From: Corythoichthys intestinalis
Taxonomy: Eukaryota; Chordata; Actinopteri; Syngnathiformes; Syngnathidae
NCBI RefSeq assembly: GCF_030265065.1
Contig: NC_080395.1
Span: 3,913,501 to 3,977,500 of the forward strand
Length of the DNA stretch: 64,000 nt
Direction: 5' to 3'
Shown: piece after piece, positions 22,514 through 33,916 of the stretch
Position numbering within the stretch: the first letter of the stretch is position 1
How the letters are laid out: each line of letters opens with the position of its first letter
The notes under the pieces: model-generated
What the model was told of the DNA's origin: nothing
Database searches by the model: none
The model's input: only the letters and a program-made list of their open reading frames with translations
Made by a program: the position numbers and the translations under genes

Positions 22514-22702
22514 CTCTAGTCCGATGACCTAGACCTATCACCACGCCACTCTTCTCGTGACAACAAATGACTGTCAATAGTGAGAGACGGGAGTACAGCT
22601 GTTCTCTGCTTAATGCAAATGGGACATAATGTATATTTTATAATTTAGATTTTGTATGATTTGCTACTTAATCCGTTTTATATGTTCTGATTAAAACACT
22701 CA

Positions 22703-23535
22703 GGTGACATGAAGTTCCGCTCTGAGACCACCAATTTAGCCAACTTTCAAAACTGTCCGATATGCATGTGTGATACATCATTGGAAAGCTTAAAATCTCA
22801 GTTTTCTGGGGGAAGAAACATTTTGAGCAGGAGGGCATTTAAAAAAAAAAAAATTTAAACAGCAAAACCCTATCTGGAGGTGAGAGCACGCGAGAACAGA
22901 ATTACAGACGCCATGACTTTAACGAGTTATTGTCGCGTACTTACTTTGTTTCGATCCAAAAACTCCATGGAGCATGTATCACTGAGTGTCAAGACACAGC
23001 TGTGAAAGGCCACAGCTGGATTTTTGGGGGATTTTATGGGTGAAACATGATAATATAACAAGGGTCGCGATGCAGAAATCGCAGACATCAAGGAGTGGTC
23101 GAGATTTTCTTTTTCATATATTTGCCCTTTTAAACTTTTTTTTCCCAACTTTTTTTGTTTGGATCAATTATTTATCATCTAACATATCAGAATATGCGAC
23201 AGTAACAAAAAAAATACAATTAAGCGATAGTCATGAGGTAAATATATGTGACTTTTTTACAGACGCTATTTTTTTCATTGTCACATAATTTGTTTAAAAG
23301 TTAAAAATATGTGAGTGAATAATTTTTTAAACTGTTTTTTTTTTTTTTTTAAACGAAATATGAGACATCAATGAATGATTCTAAGCCAAAAATGACAAAC
23401 ATTTTAAATAACGAATATAATTAATTACCTTCAATTCATGGCTGGGTTGAAACAAAAGCGGTTGCGCGACATCTGTAAACGGGGGTTTTCAGGGTAAAAC
23501 GGACAAATTAAAACTAGTTCAGGGGCTTCATGTGC
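22703..23535. repeat. Dispersed repeat with TIR-like ends, copy 1
   Basis: CAGGTGACATGAAGTTCCGC at the left and CTTCATGTGCC at the right are roughly inverted. The first 295 bp match 35067-35385 closely (TTTAGCCAACTTTCAAAA, GCATGTGTGATACATCA). No coding sequence was recognised. Confidence 0.55.
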
Positions 23536-23639
23536 CATGAATCTGCTATGGCAGCATATTGACATATTGTTCTATTAAACACAACAGTTGTTTCGCCTTA
23601 AAATACAGTAGTTTATTTTAAAGGGGAGTGCAAGAGCAG

Positions 23640-23980
23640 AAACTGCTTTTTCAGCCTTGTCTGTGTTTTCCGCCGTATGTTAAATTATTATGTACTGTGT
23701 TTAATTCGAGATGTCTCTGGTTGCACTATGAAATGCACTTTTCCGCGCATGCCGTGTATCCATGTTACTTTGTCACCTTTTTCACCCCTAACCAGTTTGC
23801 ATGCCTGGTTTATCTTTGGGCACCATGTGGGGGGGCCTGAGGCAAAAGAGGAGAGACGTGATTAGCCGGGGCGGAGTGTACACAATTCAGCAATGTGAGG
23901 TGGGGAACCCAATATTGTGTAAATCACCTGTAAGTATGGACATGTTGACATCCTATTCTATGCTACCTGATCGCCAATCT
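23640..23980. other. Unassigned stretch
   Basis: Short open frames without family features, and a poly-G run at 23829. Possibly a worn transposon end, but no mate was found. Confidence 0.3.
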
Positions 23981-24480
23981 CTCCACGTGAGTGTGGCTAA
24001 TTGCACCCAGTCATGCGTGAACCCACTCAGACGTGCAATAGTCGTGCAGAAAAGTGCAATGCTGCGCGGTGGCCACCACCAGTTAATCAAGGGGGAGCAA
24101 AAGTGGATCACTCCTCCTCCGCAGCGCCGACAATGGAGCCACCGCCATCCCATCGTGACCCAAGGCAATCCCCCAGATCAACTGCGCTGCCATTAAACAT
24201 CTCTCAGGTAAGGGACGCGCAACTGCTCACCCAGACAGACGTCCAGATATCGCTGCAATCCCCCTAACCGACGCGGAACACCAAGGGACCCCAACGGTCC
24301 ACTGGGCCTGGGTCAGGAAAGGATCCTCACCCGGAGGGCGCGACATCATGTCGAGACTTCAAGAAGATGCCAGGGTAGGAACGAAAGAGGAAGGCGGAAG
24401 CAGGAGAATTCTGAGAGGCGCGAGACCGTAGCTTCGACCACCCCCACAACCGACAGCCCGCAGATGCAGTACATTTCTAT
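23981..24480. repeat. GC-rich dispersed repeat, copy 1 (decayed)
   Basis: It aligns with 35385-35800: GGAGCCACCGCCATCCC, GGGACCCCAACGG and GGAAGGCGGAAGCAGGAG have counterparts in order. Compared with that copy it has lost many C/G bases. It may be the 5' region of a retroelement, but no open frame identifies it. Confidence 0.5.
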
Positions 24481-24589
24481 ATGCGATCATTTGGCGACAA
24501 TGGCTGTAAATGAGATAACGGTAGAATAATATGTGTTCCACATTTTGGTCATCAAGTTTCAAAATTACATTCAACAACAACAAAAAATG

Positions 24590-25190
24590 CATTTGTTTTT
24601 ACACATTTTGTGATGCTTATATCTTCAATCTCACAGGAACAGCACCAAACAAAAGTTCCAGCGTTATCACCTTGTCCAATGCAGATTCTTGACAAAGTGT
24701 TGATGCTGGAACTTGTGTTTGGTGCTGTTCCAGTGAGATTTACAAAGATGATTGCCTGAATAAGACATCAGAAGTCCCTCAGTCCTTGAGGATATGTGGT
24801 TGCATCTCAGGCAAAGGCACTGGGGAGATGGCTGTGGTTAAATCGTCAATAAATGCAGTTTATATTGAAATTTTAGACGGCTTTCTTATCCCTTCAATTG
24901 AAAATATGTCATTTTCCAAGATGCCACAGAGTTAAAACTGTTAAAGCATTCATTTGAGAAAGACTCATCCAGTCAATGTCATGGCCTGCAAATAGCTTAG
25001 ATCTCAACCCTATTGATGGCCTGTAATGGAAATTGGAAAAAATGATCCACAGCAAGGCTCCGACCTCCAAGGATGATCCGGCAACTGCAATCAAAGAGTG
25101 TTGGCACCAAATTGATGAAGAGTACTCATCAAGTCCCTGCCTCAGAGAGGTCGCAAGCTGTCATAAAAGGCAGAGGTGATGCTACTAAAT
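24590..25190 (+). pseudogene. Decayed Tc1/mariner transposase 3' portion
   Basis: Across frames the plus strand shows HPVNVMAWPANS, LDLNPIDGL (third catalytic site region, Asp for Glu), LKKMIHSKAPTSKDDPA and IKECWHQIDEEY, the order found at the C-terminus of Tc1-like transposases. An inverted pair around GGAACAGCACCAAACA (24637 and 24715) precedes it. Several frame breaks are present. Confidence 0.65.
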
Positions 25191-25746
25191 ACGATATGTT
25201 TTGATTGTTATTTCTTTGTTTGTTTCTAATGATTCCATATTCTTTTCCTTAGAATGAAGTGATTCCATATATATTTTCCTGCACTTGCTCTATAAAAGTA
25301 ACATTTACTGACCACCACAATGTTTTTTAATCATTTCTTTTAGTGTTTCTGAATGCTAAAGAGTTGTACTTTTGAACTAAATCATTACTTTTTTAAGCTT
25401 TTTATCTGAGGTTGTTCTACATGATAAAATGTCTGAATGAGTGCTCGTCCGAGACTGGTAATTCCATACTTTTTGTTAGGGGTTGTATTGTAATATTTGT
25501 TGTTTCAGACAACTGTAACCACAGGAGACCAACAGTAGGGGGCAATGTGGTATGTGCTGTGCAATGCTGCACTGTCGTCAAAGTGCTCCAGTATCTGAAA
25601 GTGAGGCAACTATGACTATCTATGACAAGCTAATGTTGACAACAATTCAGAAAAATGTATAGAACTTTGCAAAAGACTGAAAAATTATGTACACTATACA
25701 ATTAAGTATTGGGTGAAAATATGTTAGGAATTTGAATATAGTAGTA
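25191..25746. other. Unassigned stretch after the Tc1 remnant
   Basis: A/T-rich, probably including the outer end of the Tc1-like element. No gene was seen. Confidence 0.35.
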
Positions 25747-26584
25747 CAGTGGTACCTCTACATACGAAGTTAATCCGTTCCAGGAGCTTGTTTGTAAGTC
25801 GAAATGGTCGTATGTCGAGCAGGATTTTCCCATAGGAATACATTATAATTCCATTAATTTGTTCCACAGCACAAAAACCTTCACTAAATCCTTAAAAAAT
25901 ACTGCTGGTACTATTACAAATGGCAATTACACATAGCAAAACAAATTATAAATCAAAATCGGAATAATAATAATAATTCCTGTATTAATGTAACGAATCG
26001 GGTTCTAATGTGGCGGACGTTTTTTGCTGACCCTGAACGCACCGCGGGGCTGACGTGCCAGAGACAGACCGGTGAGCTTGAGTTTCACTTTCACTTTGAA
26101 TGTTTTCTTGAGAACACCGTCAATTGCGGCAGACAGAAGGTGTTTTTGTTTTGAATAAGTTGGGAAATAAATGATAAAAACGTGGCGAAGTTGGCGATTT
26201 CTCTGGAGATGTTACCACAATAAGAATTGTCAGCTTAACTTATAAAGACTGGCGAACGATGGTCGGAGGAGGACCGTGGAGATGTATTGTTGAGCCATTT
26301 CGCGGATGCCAACCCTACGCTCATATTTTTCTGTCATTTGCATCTTCATTTAGAAGGTAAGCGTCAACTTTTTCCTTGTTTCACCACCTGTACCAACCTT
26401 TTCTGAAACCAACGTTGATTTGTCACACAAGAAAATCCGCCGTGCATTCGTCTGCGGTGCTGCCATTGTCGTCGTATTTCGAGCATGTCGTCGGATGTAC
26501 TGTAGAAACAAATGGCGAGTCAATTTTTACGTCGGATGTCGAAAAGTTCGTGTGTCAAAGCGATCGTATGTAGAGGTACCACTG
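25747..26584. mobile_element. Non-autonomous TIR element (CAGTGGTACCTC family)
   Basis: Perfect 21-bp terminal inverted repeats (CAGTGGTACCTCTACATACG...) close an 838-bp element. The ends also carry TCGTATGT.CGA words. TA precedes the left tip but is not seen directly after the right tip. Mariner/pogo relationship is inferred from the tip. Confidence 0.75.
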
Positions 26585-27220
26585 CACTACTATAAAATAC
26601 AAATAATGATTATAAAATATATATATAATAATGATAATAATAATTACATGAAAATTAAAGCAAACGGGGGGGCTTAATGGGGGATTTAAAACCATCTACA
26701 TTTACGTGTAAAAAGTCAGCTAAATGAATACAATTTTGGCAAATGACTTATTTTTAATATGCTTTTTTAAATTATTATTATGATATTTTTACCTTTTTTT
26801 TTTTTTTTTTGCCTATAACTGCCAGTATTATCATTGAGTTAATTTATTTGCTAATTTTAACAAAATGTCGTTGTCGTTTGTGGCTTCACAGAAGAAGTTG
26901 GCAATCTTATCACATGTTATAGGTTTTATTTTGAAGGACAGGCGGAAATGGAAAACGTCCTAACTGACTTTGCCCATTCAGTACAACAAGCCAGCACAGC
27001 GTACGGCACTTTTTAAAAATCCTTCTTCCAAAATTCCAAATTTACGTCCTCAGGTCTGCTTCAGCCAAGTCTAAAATTGTGTAATTCTTTTCCAATGTTG
27101 TCCGTTTCAAGCCGTCTCGGGCCACGAAGAAGCCTCACGGCTCTCTTAGCTTAGCTTAGCTTTGCTTAGCTTAGCCACTAACAAAGAGACGCCGATGTAA
27201 AAAAAAAAAAAAAAAAAAAA
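26585..27220 (+). promoter_or_regulatory. Probable 5' region of zinc-finger gene B
   Basis: It includes a CTTAGC-rich block at 27147-27177 and a 22-base poly-A run ending at 27220, directly before the inferred start codon. The CTTAG words recall the region upstream of gene A. No TATA box stands out. Confidence 0.3.
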
Positions 27221-27314
27221 ATGTCCGAGAGATGGACAGCAGCAAGAGCAAGATTCGATGAGGAGGTCCGTGAGGAAATGGAGCCGCCAGGGTGTCATCA
27301 ACACCAAAAACAAG
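27221..27314 (+). CDS. Inferred first coding exon of gene B
   Basis: Thirty-one codons plus one base end at a good donor (GTTAGT). The phase is exactly what exon 2 at 29566 needs, yielding GAC (Asp) at the join. Charged residues (FDEEVREEMEPP) suit the acidic N-terminus. No alternative phase-1 exon was seen between gene A and 29566. Confidence 0.6.
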
Positions 27315-30300
27315 GTTAGTTCACTTTTAACACTGTTTTAATACATGTTCTAAATTAGCCTTTATCTCTGTTATGATTATTGATGTAGGTATGAGAGCAT
27401 ACTGAATAGTAGCGAATTTGACAGACATGCTTTTATAGCTGCGTTCAGACTGCATGTACCGTATCAGGCGGGGGGGGGGGGGTGCTTGAGCACCTGCCCC
27501 TTTTGACTGAGCTTTTTTTTTTGTTTTGTTTTGTTTTTGCGTATGTGTGTGCTGGCCGACTGTGCAGACACGCCATCGCATACTTTACTTGAACACTAAA
27601 AACTAGGGTTGTTCCGATCATGTTTTTTTGCTCCCGATCCTTTTAGTTTGAGTATCTGTCATTCCCGATATTTCCCCATCCGATTGCTTATTTTTGCTCC
27701 CGATTCAATTCCAATCATTCCCGTGTAGTGACCCTTGTTTGGCACAATTCACCCACCGTACTTGAGTGTCCATTTGGCCGTGCGCGTTACTGGCTGCGTC
27801 ACAGTCACGTGACAGACACTATAAGAGCCGCGCGCGTTCCGGCTCATTAGAGGGAGTTCATAGCGAGTTACAAGAGACACATGAGCCGCCATCCATCCAA
27901 CGTGATACCGCTACACACGATAATTTTTCCTGATCATATCCATTTTGGCAATGCATTAAGAAAAATATGAATAAAACTCGGTCGAATATATAGATTCAAC
28001 ATACAGTACATAAGTACTGTATTTGTTTATTATGACAATAAATCCTTAAGATAGCATTTACATTATTAACATTCTTTCTGTGAGAGGGATCCACGGATAG
28101 AAAAACTTGTAATTCTTAAAGGATAAATTTGACTTTGTATATTGTGACTAAATATTGCCATCTAGTGTATTTGTTGAGCTTTCAGTAAATGATAATGTAG
28201 CCATTTAACTGTTATGCCCAAATGCATGATGGGAAGTGCAACCATGACTGTGCGTAGTGGCACCAATTGATATACAGTATCTTCTCTGCGTTGGGAAGTA
28301 ACACAGGGTGTTAAGGAAAAGACCAACCACTACCATTCGTCCCCACATTGCTTCCCACGATATTTCTAATTGTTGAGAGAGGGATTTTAAGGCTTTAGCC
28401 AATTAAAAAGAGGCTCCAAAGACTGCCAAAATTCTCTCTACTCATTTTACGTTGCCTGTTAGCTCTGTATAGACCCTACTCGCCAACGTCACAGAATGAC
28501 GTGTCGCTGTATCCAGCCGCCATATTGTCCGTCATTGTTTATCCGTATTCTCAATGGTTTCAATTTGCCGTGCAATTTATAGTGCAATTCATGGAAGCCC
28601 CGGTGCTTTCAGACGCTGTGAACTCATTGGATGCGTTGCATAAAAGGCGTTATGTGGAAAAGCTTATGTCTATCCATTCGCCAGATCCATGTTTGATGCC
28701 TAAATCGATATTTTTTGACCCGCTGTCTTCGCCGTCTCTGCCTGATATCTGCTACCCTGATATCTACAACTGTCTTGTCCACAGAAACTCAGCCTATTCT
28801 TTCGAGCATCTTGAATTTGAAACTGTATGTTGTCGGCGATGAGCCTCGCAATGATCTTAATTGTTAGTTGTCAGCCCAAAACCCTCTAAATATATATTAA
28901 ATGCATCTTACCAGATATAAAATGACTACTACATAATCCGTGGTAATCGTGTGGAGCCCAGTTTTCTCGTCGAATTGCAGCGGCCCATCTCGCTCTCCTC
29001 TCGGGGTCTCTCGGATCCGGTAGAACTTCAAGTCTCTCCGTCTATCTTCTCTGTTATTGCAATCGACTGCCAAACACGCCTTCACCATTTTGATTATTAA
29101 TGTTAACGAGCACAAAAACACGCCATAATCGGAGGAATTTACGTCGCGGTAATGCGTCAACATGTCGAGTTGACGGACAATATGGCGCGGCAATATGGCA
29201 ACTCGAGTTTCTTGAGTACTCGTTTCAGCTCTACTCTCAATGTGAAAAATTAAAACTGTTCAGACCACTGGACTGGATTCTCCGTGTCAAACAGCTGAAC
29301 AGGACAGGTTTAAAAAAAAACAAAAAAACATCCATATCAGATATAAAACTATCTTCCGTATGTGGTTTCAAATCAGTCTCGCAAAAAAAAAACAAAAAAA
29401 AAAAATCGAATTTCTGTGCTTTTGTGATTGTCCAGACTACAAAAGAGCCATCCAATTCGGATCCAGAATTGGATTTTGGCTGCCAGTCTGAACAGGGCCC
29501 AACTTTCACTGGAGCAATCAAATTCGAAACCACTCCTAAATTTTGTTTTGTCTTTTCTTGCACAGACTTCGGAGAAGATCCTGGTCCTAGGCGCCTTGAA
29601 CTGGAGTTTCCTGGTGTAAAATTGGGAATCAAACCCTCCCAATTCAAAGAAGAGGAGCCAGAGCCCCTTCATTTGGAAAAGAGAGAAGAGCAACTCCACA
29701 TCATAAAGGTGGAGGAAGACCAAGACAGCATAAACAAGTTGATCCGCGTTCCCTTGAAGAGTGAAAAAGAAGGTCTGAATGAAGCAAGCAGAGGGGCGGA
29801 GCCTCCGACCGACAACGGCAGGTCACAAGCGGACAGCCTGATACTTCCGCTGACAGACAGCGACGCCACTACGTCGCACTCGCCTCACATTGACGAAAGG
29901 ACTGACGCTCGGACGAAATGTCACAGCGGTGACAAACGCTGGAAATGCTATCACTGCGGGAAAAGTTTTGGCCGCAAATTTGTGTTGAAACGTCATATAA
30001 GCAGCCACACTGGCGTGAAGCCTTTCCTCTGCTCAGTTTGCGGCCAAAGATTCTCTACGACGCAAAACTTATCGCGACACACGAGAAGTCACACCGGCGA
30101 GAAAGCCTTTTCTTGCTTGGTTTGCGGCCAAAGCTTCTTCCAGAAGAGAAGCCTAAACATTCACACAAGAAAGCACACTGGAGAGAAACCTTTTTCCTGC
30201 TCCATTTGCCTTCAGAGATTCTCTTCAAAGCAACACTTAATAGGCCACGCAAGAACGCACACTGGGGAAAAACCTTTTGCCTGCCTAATTTGTGGTCAAA

Positions 30301-30902
30301 GATTCTCTCAGAAGGGAGCATTGGGACTACACACGAGAACCCACACCGGGGAGAAACCGTTTGCCTGCTCAACTTGTGGGCAAAGATTTTCTCAGAAGGG
30401 TCATTTGAAAAGGCACACGCGAACGCACACTGGGGAAAAACCATTTGCCTGCTCCGTTTGTGGTCAAAGCTTCGTTCAGAAGAGAAGCTTAACGATCCAC
30501 ACAAGACGACACACCGGAGAGAAACCTTTTCCCTGCGCGGTGTGCGACCAGCGCTTCTCTCAAAAGAGCGCCTTAACGATCCACACGAGAACGCACACTG
30601 GCGAGAAACCTTTTTGCTGCTCGCTTTGTCCCCAGAGATTTGCTCAGAAGGGAACCTTGAAAAGTCACACAAGGACGCACACCGGAGAGAAACCTTTTGG
30701 CTGTTCCGTCTGTGGTCAGAGGTTCACTCAGATGGGAAATTTGACAAGTCACACAAGAGCGCACACCGGAGAGAAACCTTTCGCCTGCTCTGTTTGCGGC
30801 CGAAGCTTTTCGGCAAAGCGAAGCTTAAAATACCACAAAGGAATACACACTGGTGAGAAATCTTTTTCCCACGTAGTTTGTGGTCAACCCGGATTAAGGT
30901 AA
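27221..30902 (+). CDS. C2H2 zinc-finger protein, gene B (two exons, 11 fingers)
   Basis: A probable nuclear DNA-binding protein. Exon 1 is 27221-27314 (MSERWTAARARFDEEVREEM, donor CAAG|GTTAGT, phase 1). Exon 2 is 29566-30902 (acceptor TTGCACAG), giving about 476 residues. The acidic N-terminal part (~32-155) has FKEEEPEPLHLEKREEQ and LPLTDSD. Eleven C2H2 fingers follow (~156-466), nearly all with intact Cys/His pairs and TGEKPF linkers. The C-terminal FSHVVCGQPGLR is a finger stub ended by the stop codon. The intron holds hAT fragments and an ISL2EU-like derivative. It has no KRAB domain. The frame stays open upstream of 29566, but that part is intron and transposon sequence. Gene A shows the same layout, suggesting an old duplication. 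Exon 1 rests on phase and context. Confidence 0.86.
27604..27954. mobile_element. Left-end fragment of a hAT element (TAGGGTTGTTCCGATC)
   Basis: The tip TAGGGTTGTTCCGATCATG and repeated CCCGAT words mark a hAT left end. CACTATAAGAGCCGC near 27817 looks like the TATA region of the parent element. It is cut off where the next repeat begins. Confidence 0.55.
27955..28465. mobile_element. Fragment of the GGGCTGTCAAA hAT family
   Basis: The interior matches 8880-9340 (CATACAGTACATAAGTACTG, GGGATCCACGGATAGAAAAA, GCCATCTAGTGTATTTGTTG). Both tips are missing. Confidence 0.7.
28591..28824 (+). pseudogene. First exon of a YqaJ-type accessory protein
   Basis: The ATG at 28591 reads MEAPVLSDAVNSLDALHKRR, YVEKLMSIHSPDP, PSLPDICYPDIYNCLVHRNS and SFEHLEFETV, with a donor ACT|GTATGT at 28825. 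RY.EKL, DP, LP, YPDI..YLV matches the layout of 13054-12859 and of N-termini I recall from fish YqaJ-domain transposon proteins. No downstream exon remains. Confidence 0.5.
28912..29088 (-). pseudogene. THAP-domain exon of a transposase
   Basis: From the ATG at 29088 it reads MVKACLAVDCNNREDRRRDL and KFYRI. After a one-base frame slip it continues RDPERRARWAAAIRRENW, HDYHGLCSSHF and ISG, up to donor CTG|GTAAGA. The C2-CH zinc residues (C5, C10, LC..HF) and the central W fit a THAP DNA-binding domain. THAP plus a DDE_Tnp_4 nuclease is usual in this transposon group; the nuclease part is missing. Confidence 0.7.
29201..29233. mobile_element. Lone end of the TAGRGCTG hAT family
   Basis: ACTCGAGTTTCTTGAGTACT followed by CGTTTCAGCTCTA is the complement of the left tip of the element at 4632. 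Its partner end is not found nearby. Confidence 0.6.
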
Positions 30903-31014
30903 TCTGGCATTAGAATTTTTTTCCCATAAATCCTGCCAGCCCACCTAATTGAGAAAGGTGTTGTCAAAAATTGCACCGTTAATCACTCCTGGACAGAAAT
31001 TGGTTTTATCCACA

Positions 31015-31020
31015 AATAAA
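31015..31020 (+). terminator. Poly(A) signal of gene B
   Basis: AATAAA about 113 bp after the stop codon is the first canonical signal downstream. Confidence 0.45.
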
Positions 31021-31096
31021 GAAATTAAATGAAAAAATGTGCATTGTTTCATTTTGAGGAATGAGTGAGAATGTTTCGCAGCATGGCATACTGTAC

Positions 31097-31640
31097 ATCA
31101 AGGATCCTCAACCACCGGGCCGGGGACCATTACCGGTCCCTGGCTCATTTGTTAACGGACTGCAGAGAAATAATAAATCATTTGTTAATGATTGTATTGA
31201 CTAATCCGAGTAGAGATCTGTATGCGTTGCCCTCTAGTGGTTGGCTACCATTACTGGGGTGTTTGCACACTTATAGCATCTCGGCGTCAGTCAGTGTAAA
31301 CAGTAACGTTAGCTGCTGTTGGCCCCAATGGCGGACGGAGTACTTCTGGTCGTTTTGGATTTAGCTTCTTTTTTTTTTTTTTTAAAACATTGATGTACGC
31401 TTGTCCTCAATAATGATGCAGGCACATAAGATTTGTTCCCAGAGATAATAAGCCCCCACGTTAGCAAATATGACTGAAAAGCAGATGTCTTTGAACAGCT
31501 TTTTTCCGGGGAAAAGGGCACCTGCTGAGCCAGTGGAGGAGCCTACAACAAAGTCCGTTCTGCATAACGTGGCTGAAAGCAAGCTGTCCAGATGATTGTA
31601 AAGCATCATGCTCTTCTTAGAAACATCTTTTGACAAATTT
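31097..31640. mobile_element. Left part of a CAGGGGTCCCC-family hAT
   Basis: Diverged tip GGATCCTCAACCACCGGGCC, and 31395-31560 matches 21773-21960. On the plus strand MSLNSFFPGKRAPAEPVEEP (from 31480) is the N-terminus of its transposase, kept better than in the 21527 copy. The right half is missing. Confidence 0.65.
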
Positions 31641-33004
31641 GCGCTTCAATGTAAATTCTGGGGAAGTCGCGAGTCACCAAATGACCTGACATTCCGGCAC
31701 TTGAATCAAGTCAGCAAAATCATTTTTCCAGTGTATTTATTCGTTTTTCTCAATTGTTAGGGGATTTTTATCAGGTAAAAGTTTTACTGTTCTAGTAAGA
31801 AAAAACAACATTAGATCCTCTTTTTTACATGAAGTGAAAATGATTGTGGTTAAAACATTGAGGTCAAAATGAGCAAAACAATTTCAAGTGTACATTTTCT
31901 TTTATACACTACTAATCAAAACCTTAAGAACAGTTTAAAAAATTGCAAGAATTTGCCTTTTGCACTGTTCTATCTTAAGAAGGTTCTCCGTAGAGTTTCA
32001 AAATGGAAAAAGAAGAAATGGGAACAACAGACCAAATGTTTTGAGCAGGAGTTTATTGAAAAGAACAATTTAACCTTTTAACATCTGAGCCTATTTTGGC
32101 CGAATTTGCATGCATTTGATGTTGCCTTTATATTTCAAAGAAAAAAATGTTTACAATGGCCAAGTTGGGTCCCTTTTTTCAGGACACCTTGAACTTCATG
32201 TCCAAACTGTTGTTTTCTTCACTGACCAATTATAATTCACATTTTGGACCCAAAACGACAAAAAAAATCCCAAAATGTTTTTTCAAAATTTGTAATGTTG
32301 ATGTCCCATTGACAACCAAACATGCTCGACCAACCGTTTTGAAGCTTGATAATATTTATTCAACTTGTTAGGATAAACATTCAATAGAAAAAAATAAGAT
32401 TGAATAGTTTTATGTTTGACAATTGAACACAAACAGCAGGTATGGTCATAGGCGTTTTTGGCCTTTACACATACTATGGTCAAAACAGGTTATATACAGT
32501 GCAAAATAGTGAGGAAAAAGATTATATATATCATCTAACACAAAAAGGGTTTGGAGGATATCTCTTTGTGCAGTTAGGTGTTGTACACATCACCTTATCA
32601 AAAGTACATACGTTCATGCGATCAAGCTTCTCGAACACACATCTACATAAAATTGAAAAGATTATAGTGAAGAAAAAAAATATATAACATTGTAAAAAGT
32701 ATTTTAAAAAATATTGACAAGTAGTTCAGTTCAATTCAAATTTTTCAGGCATGCGACCCAATAAAGTTTTTTTTTTTTTTTCCCGCACTCAATAACACTT
32801 CTTCTTGAACATGTCACGGAGCTGCGTCACAACACACAACGTCACACAGCCTACTCTTTTGCCGTTTGCACGCTGCTGTCACTTCTCGCCGAGACGATGA
32901 GTCATCCAGAGAAAACAACGACAAATACGGCTCATCTTCTTCAACGCCGGCGTAGGATGTGGGTTCACGGCACGATTCGACAGCACCGCCAGCTCGGTGA
33001 ATAC
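31641..33004. other. A/T-rich stretch with a Tc1/mariner end fragment
   Basis: 31907-32085 (CACTACTAATCAAAACCTTA, TTTAAAAAATTGCAAGAA) resembles one end of a fish Tc1-like element. TTAACCTTTTAACATC at 32079 could be a piggyBac-type tip, but no mate was seen. No gene was recognised. Confidence 0.4.
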
Positions 33005-33205
33005 TAGGGTTGGGAATCTCTGGCATGAAGCCGATTCGATATGTATCTAGATACACAGGTTACGATTCGATTAAAAAACGATACGTTTTTAAGGCCGAGC
33101 GATTCGATACAGTTTAAGAACGATACGGTTCGATAAGAGTGAAAACGATACGATAGTAAACATTTGTTGTGTGTGTTCGTACAGTATTTTAAAAATATAA
33201 AAAAG
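33005..33205. mobile_element. Left end of a TAGGGTTGGGAATC hAT element, interrupted
   Basis: The tip TAGGGTTGGGAATCTCTGG and GATTCGAT/ACGATAC words identify a hAT left end. The next element inserts at 33206. Part of 36237-37390 probably continues this element (CCGATTCTTGTGCTCACGA near 37349), but the right tip is not clear. Confidence 0.55.
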
Positions 33206-33916
33206 TAGAGCTGAAACGAATACTCGAGTAACTCGAGTTTAAAAACTGATCCGAGTAATTTTATTCACCTCGAGTAATCGTTTATTTTGACAGCTCTAAG
33301 CATCACGTTTTGCTCGGACTACTTTTAATGCGGGACAACACGCTGATGTCACGTGCGTAGAGGAAGAAGCAAAAAAAAAAAACTTAATGCAGCCGACAAC
33401 CACTACAAACGACGCCGACGTTACTAAATACTAGCCCGCACATGCTACGTTAGTTGCAGGTAGCGTCCAATGAGTCTCCTAGAGATCACATGTATGTTGA
33501 ACTAGATGCACAATGACAGACTAGGCCGCGTCTGGGCAGCGTTAGCAAACAGCCGCCATCTTAAAGCAGTAGAGCGCTAAGTGCTAATAAAGAGCGCGAA
33601 GAGCTAATATATAAGATTAATGTTACTGTCACTACTAGCTCACCTTACGTTAGCCCTGCGGAGGGCTAGGTTTCAATTAATTAAGACAACTTTCGATGCG
33701 TGGCTAACGTGTCTTACATACAGGCTTTAACATAACAGTGATGAGGGTGTCAAATAAAAACTCAATAATGCTAACTATCAATTTTAGCTCAGTAGTCATT
33801 GCTGGATAAAACACCAAGTAGCACTAGTCCCTAATGTGCTCCAATACAGCCTGTATCATACATTTATTTTGAACACTGCAAAAACTCAAAATCCTATCAG
33901 GACTTACAGTTTAGAC

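Larger units (their letters stand above)
28470..29200. mobile_element. Internally deleted ISL2EU-like element with two inward-facing first exons
   Basis: GCCGCCATATTGTCCGTCA near 28515 recurs inverted at 29170-29190, giving subterminal inverted repeats. Inside, a plus-strand YqaJ-partner-like exon (28591-28824) and a minus-strand THAP exon (29088-28912) point toward each other with only 87 bp between them. The coding body of both genes is gone. The left CTCGCCAACGTCACAG recalls the right tip of the 11896 element. Exact ends and TA target are not resolved. Confidence 0.5.

Noticed and set aside
29100-29565. N-terminal extension of gene B upstream of 29566
   Set aside because: It crosses a hAT end, A-rich tracts and a splice acceptor, and has no similarity to zinc-finger N-termini. 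A phase-matched first exon exists at 27221.
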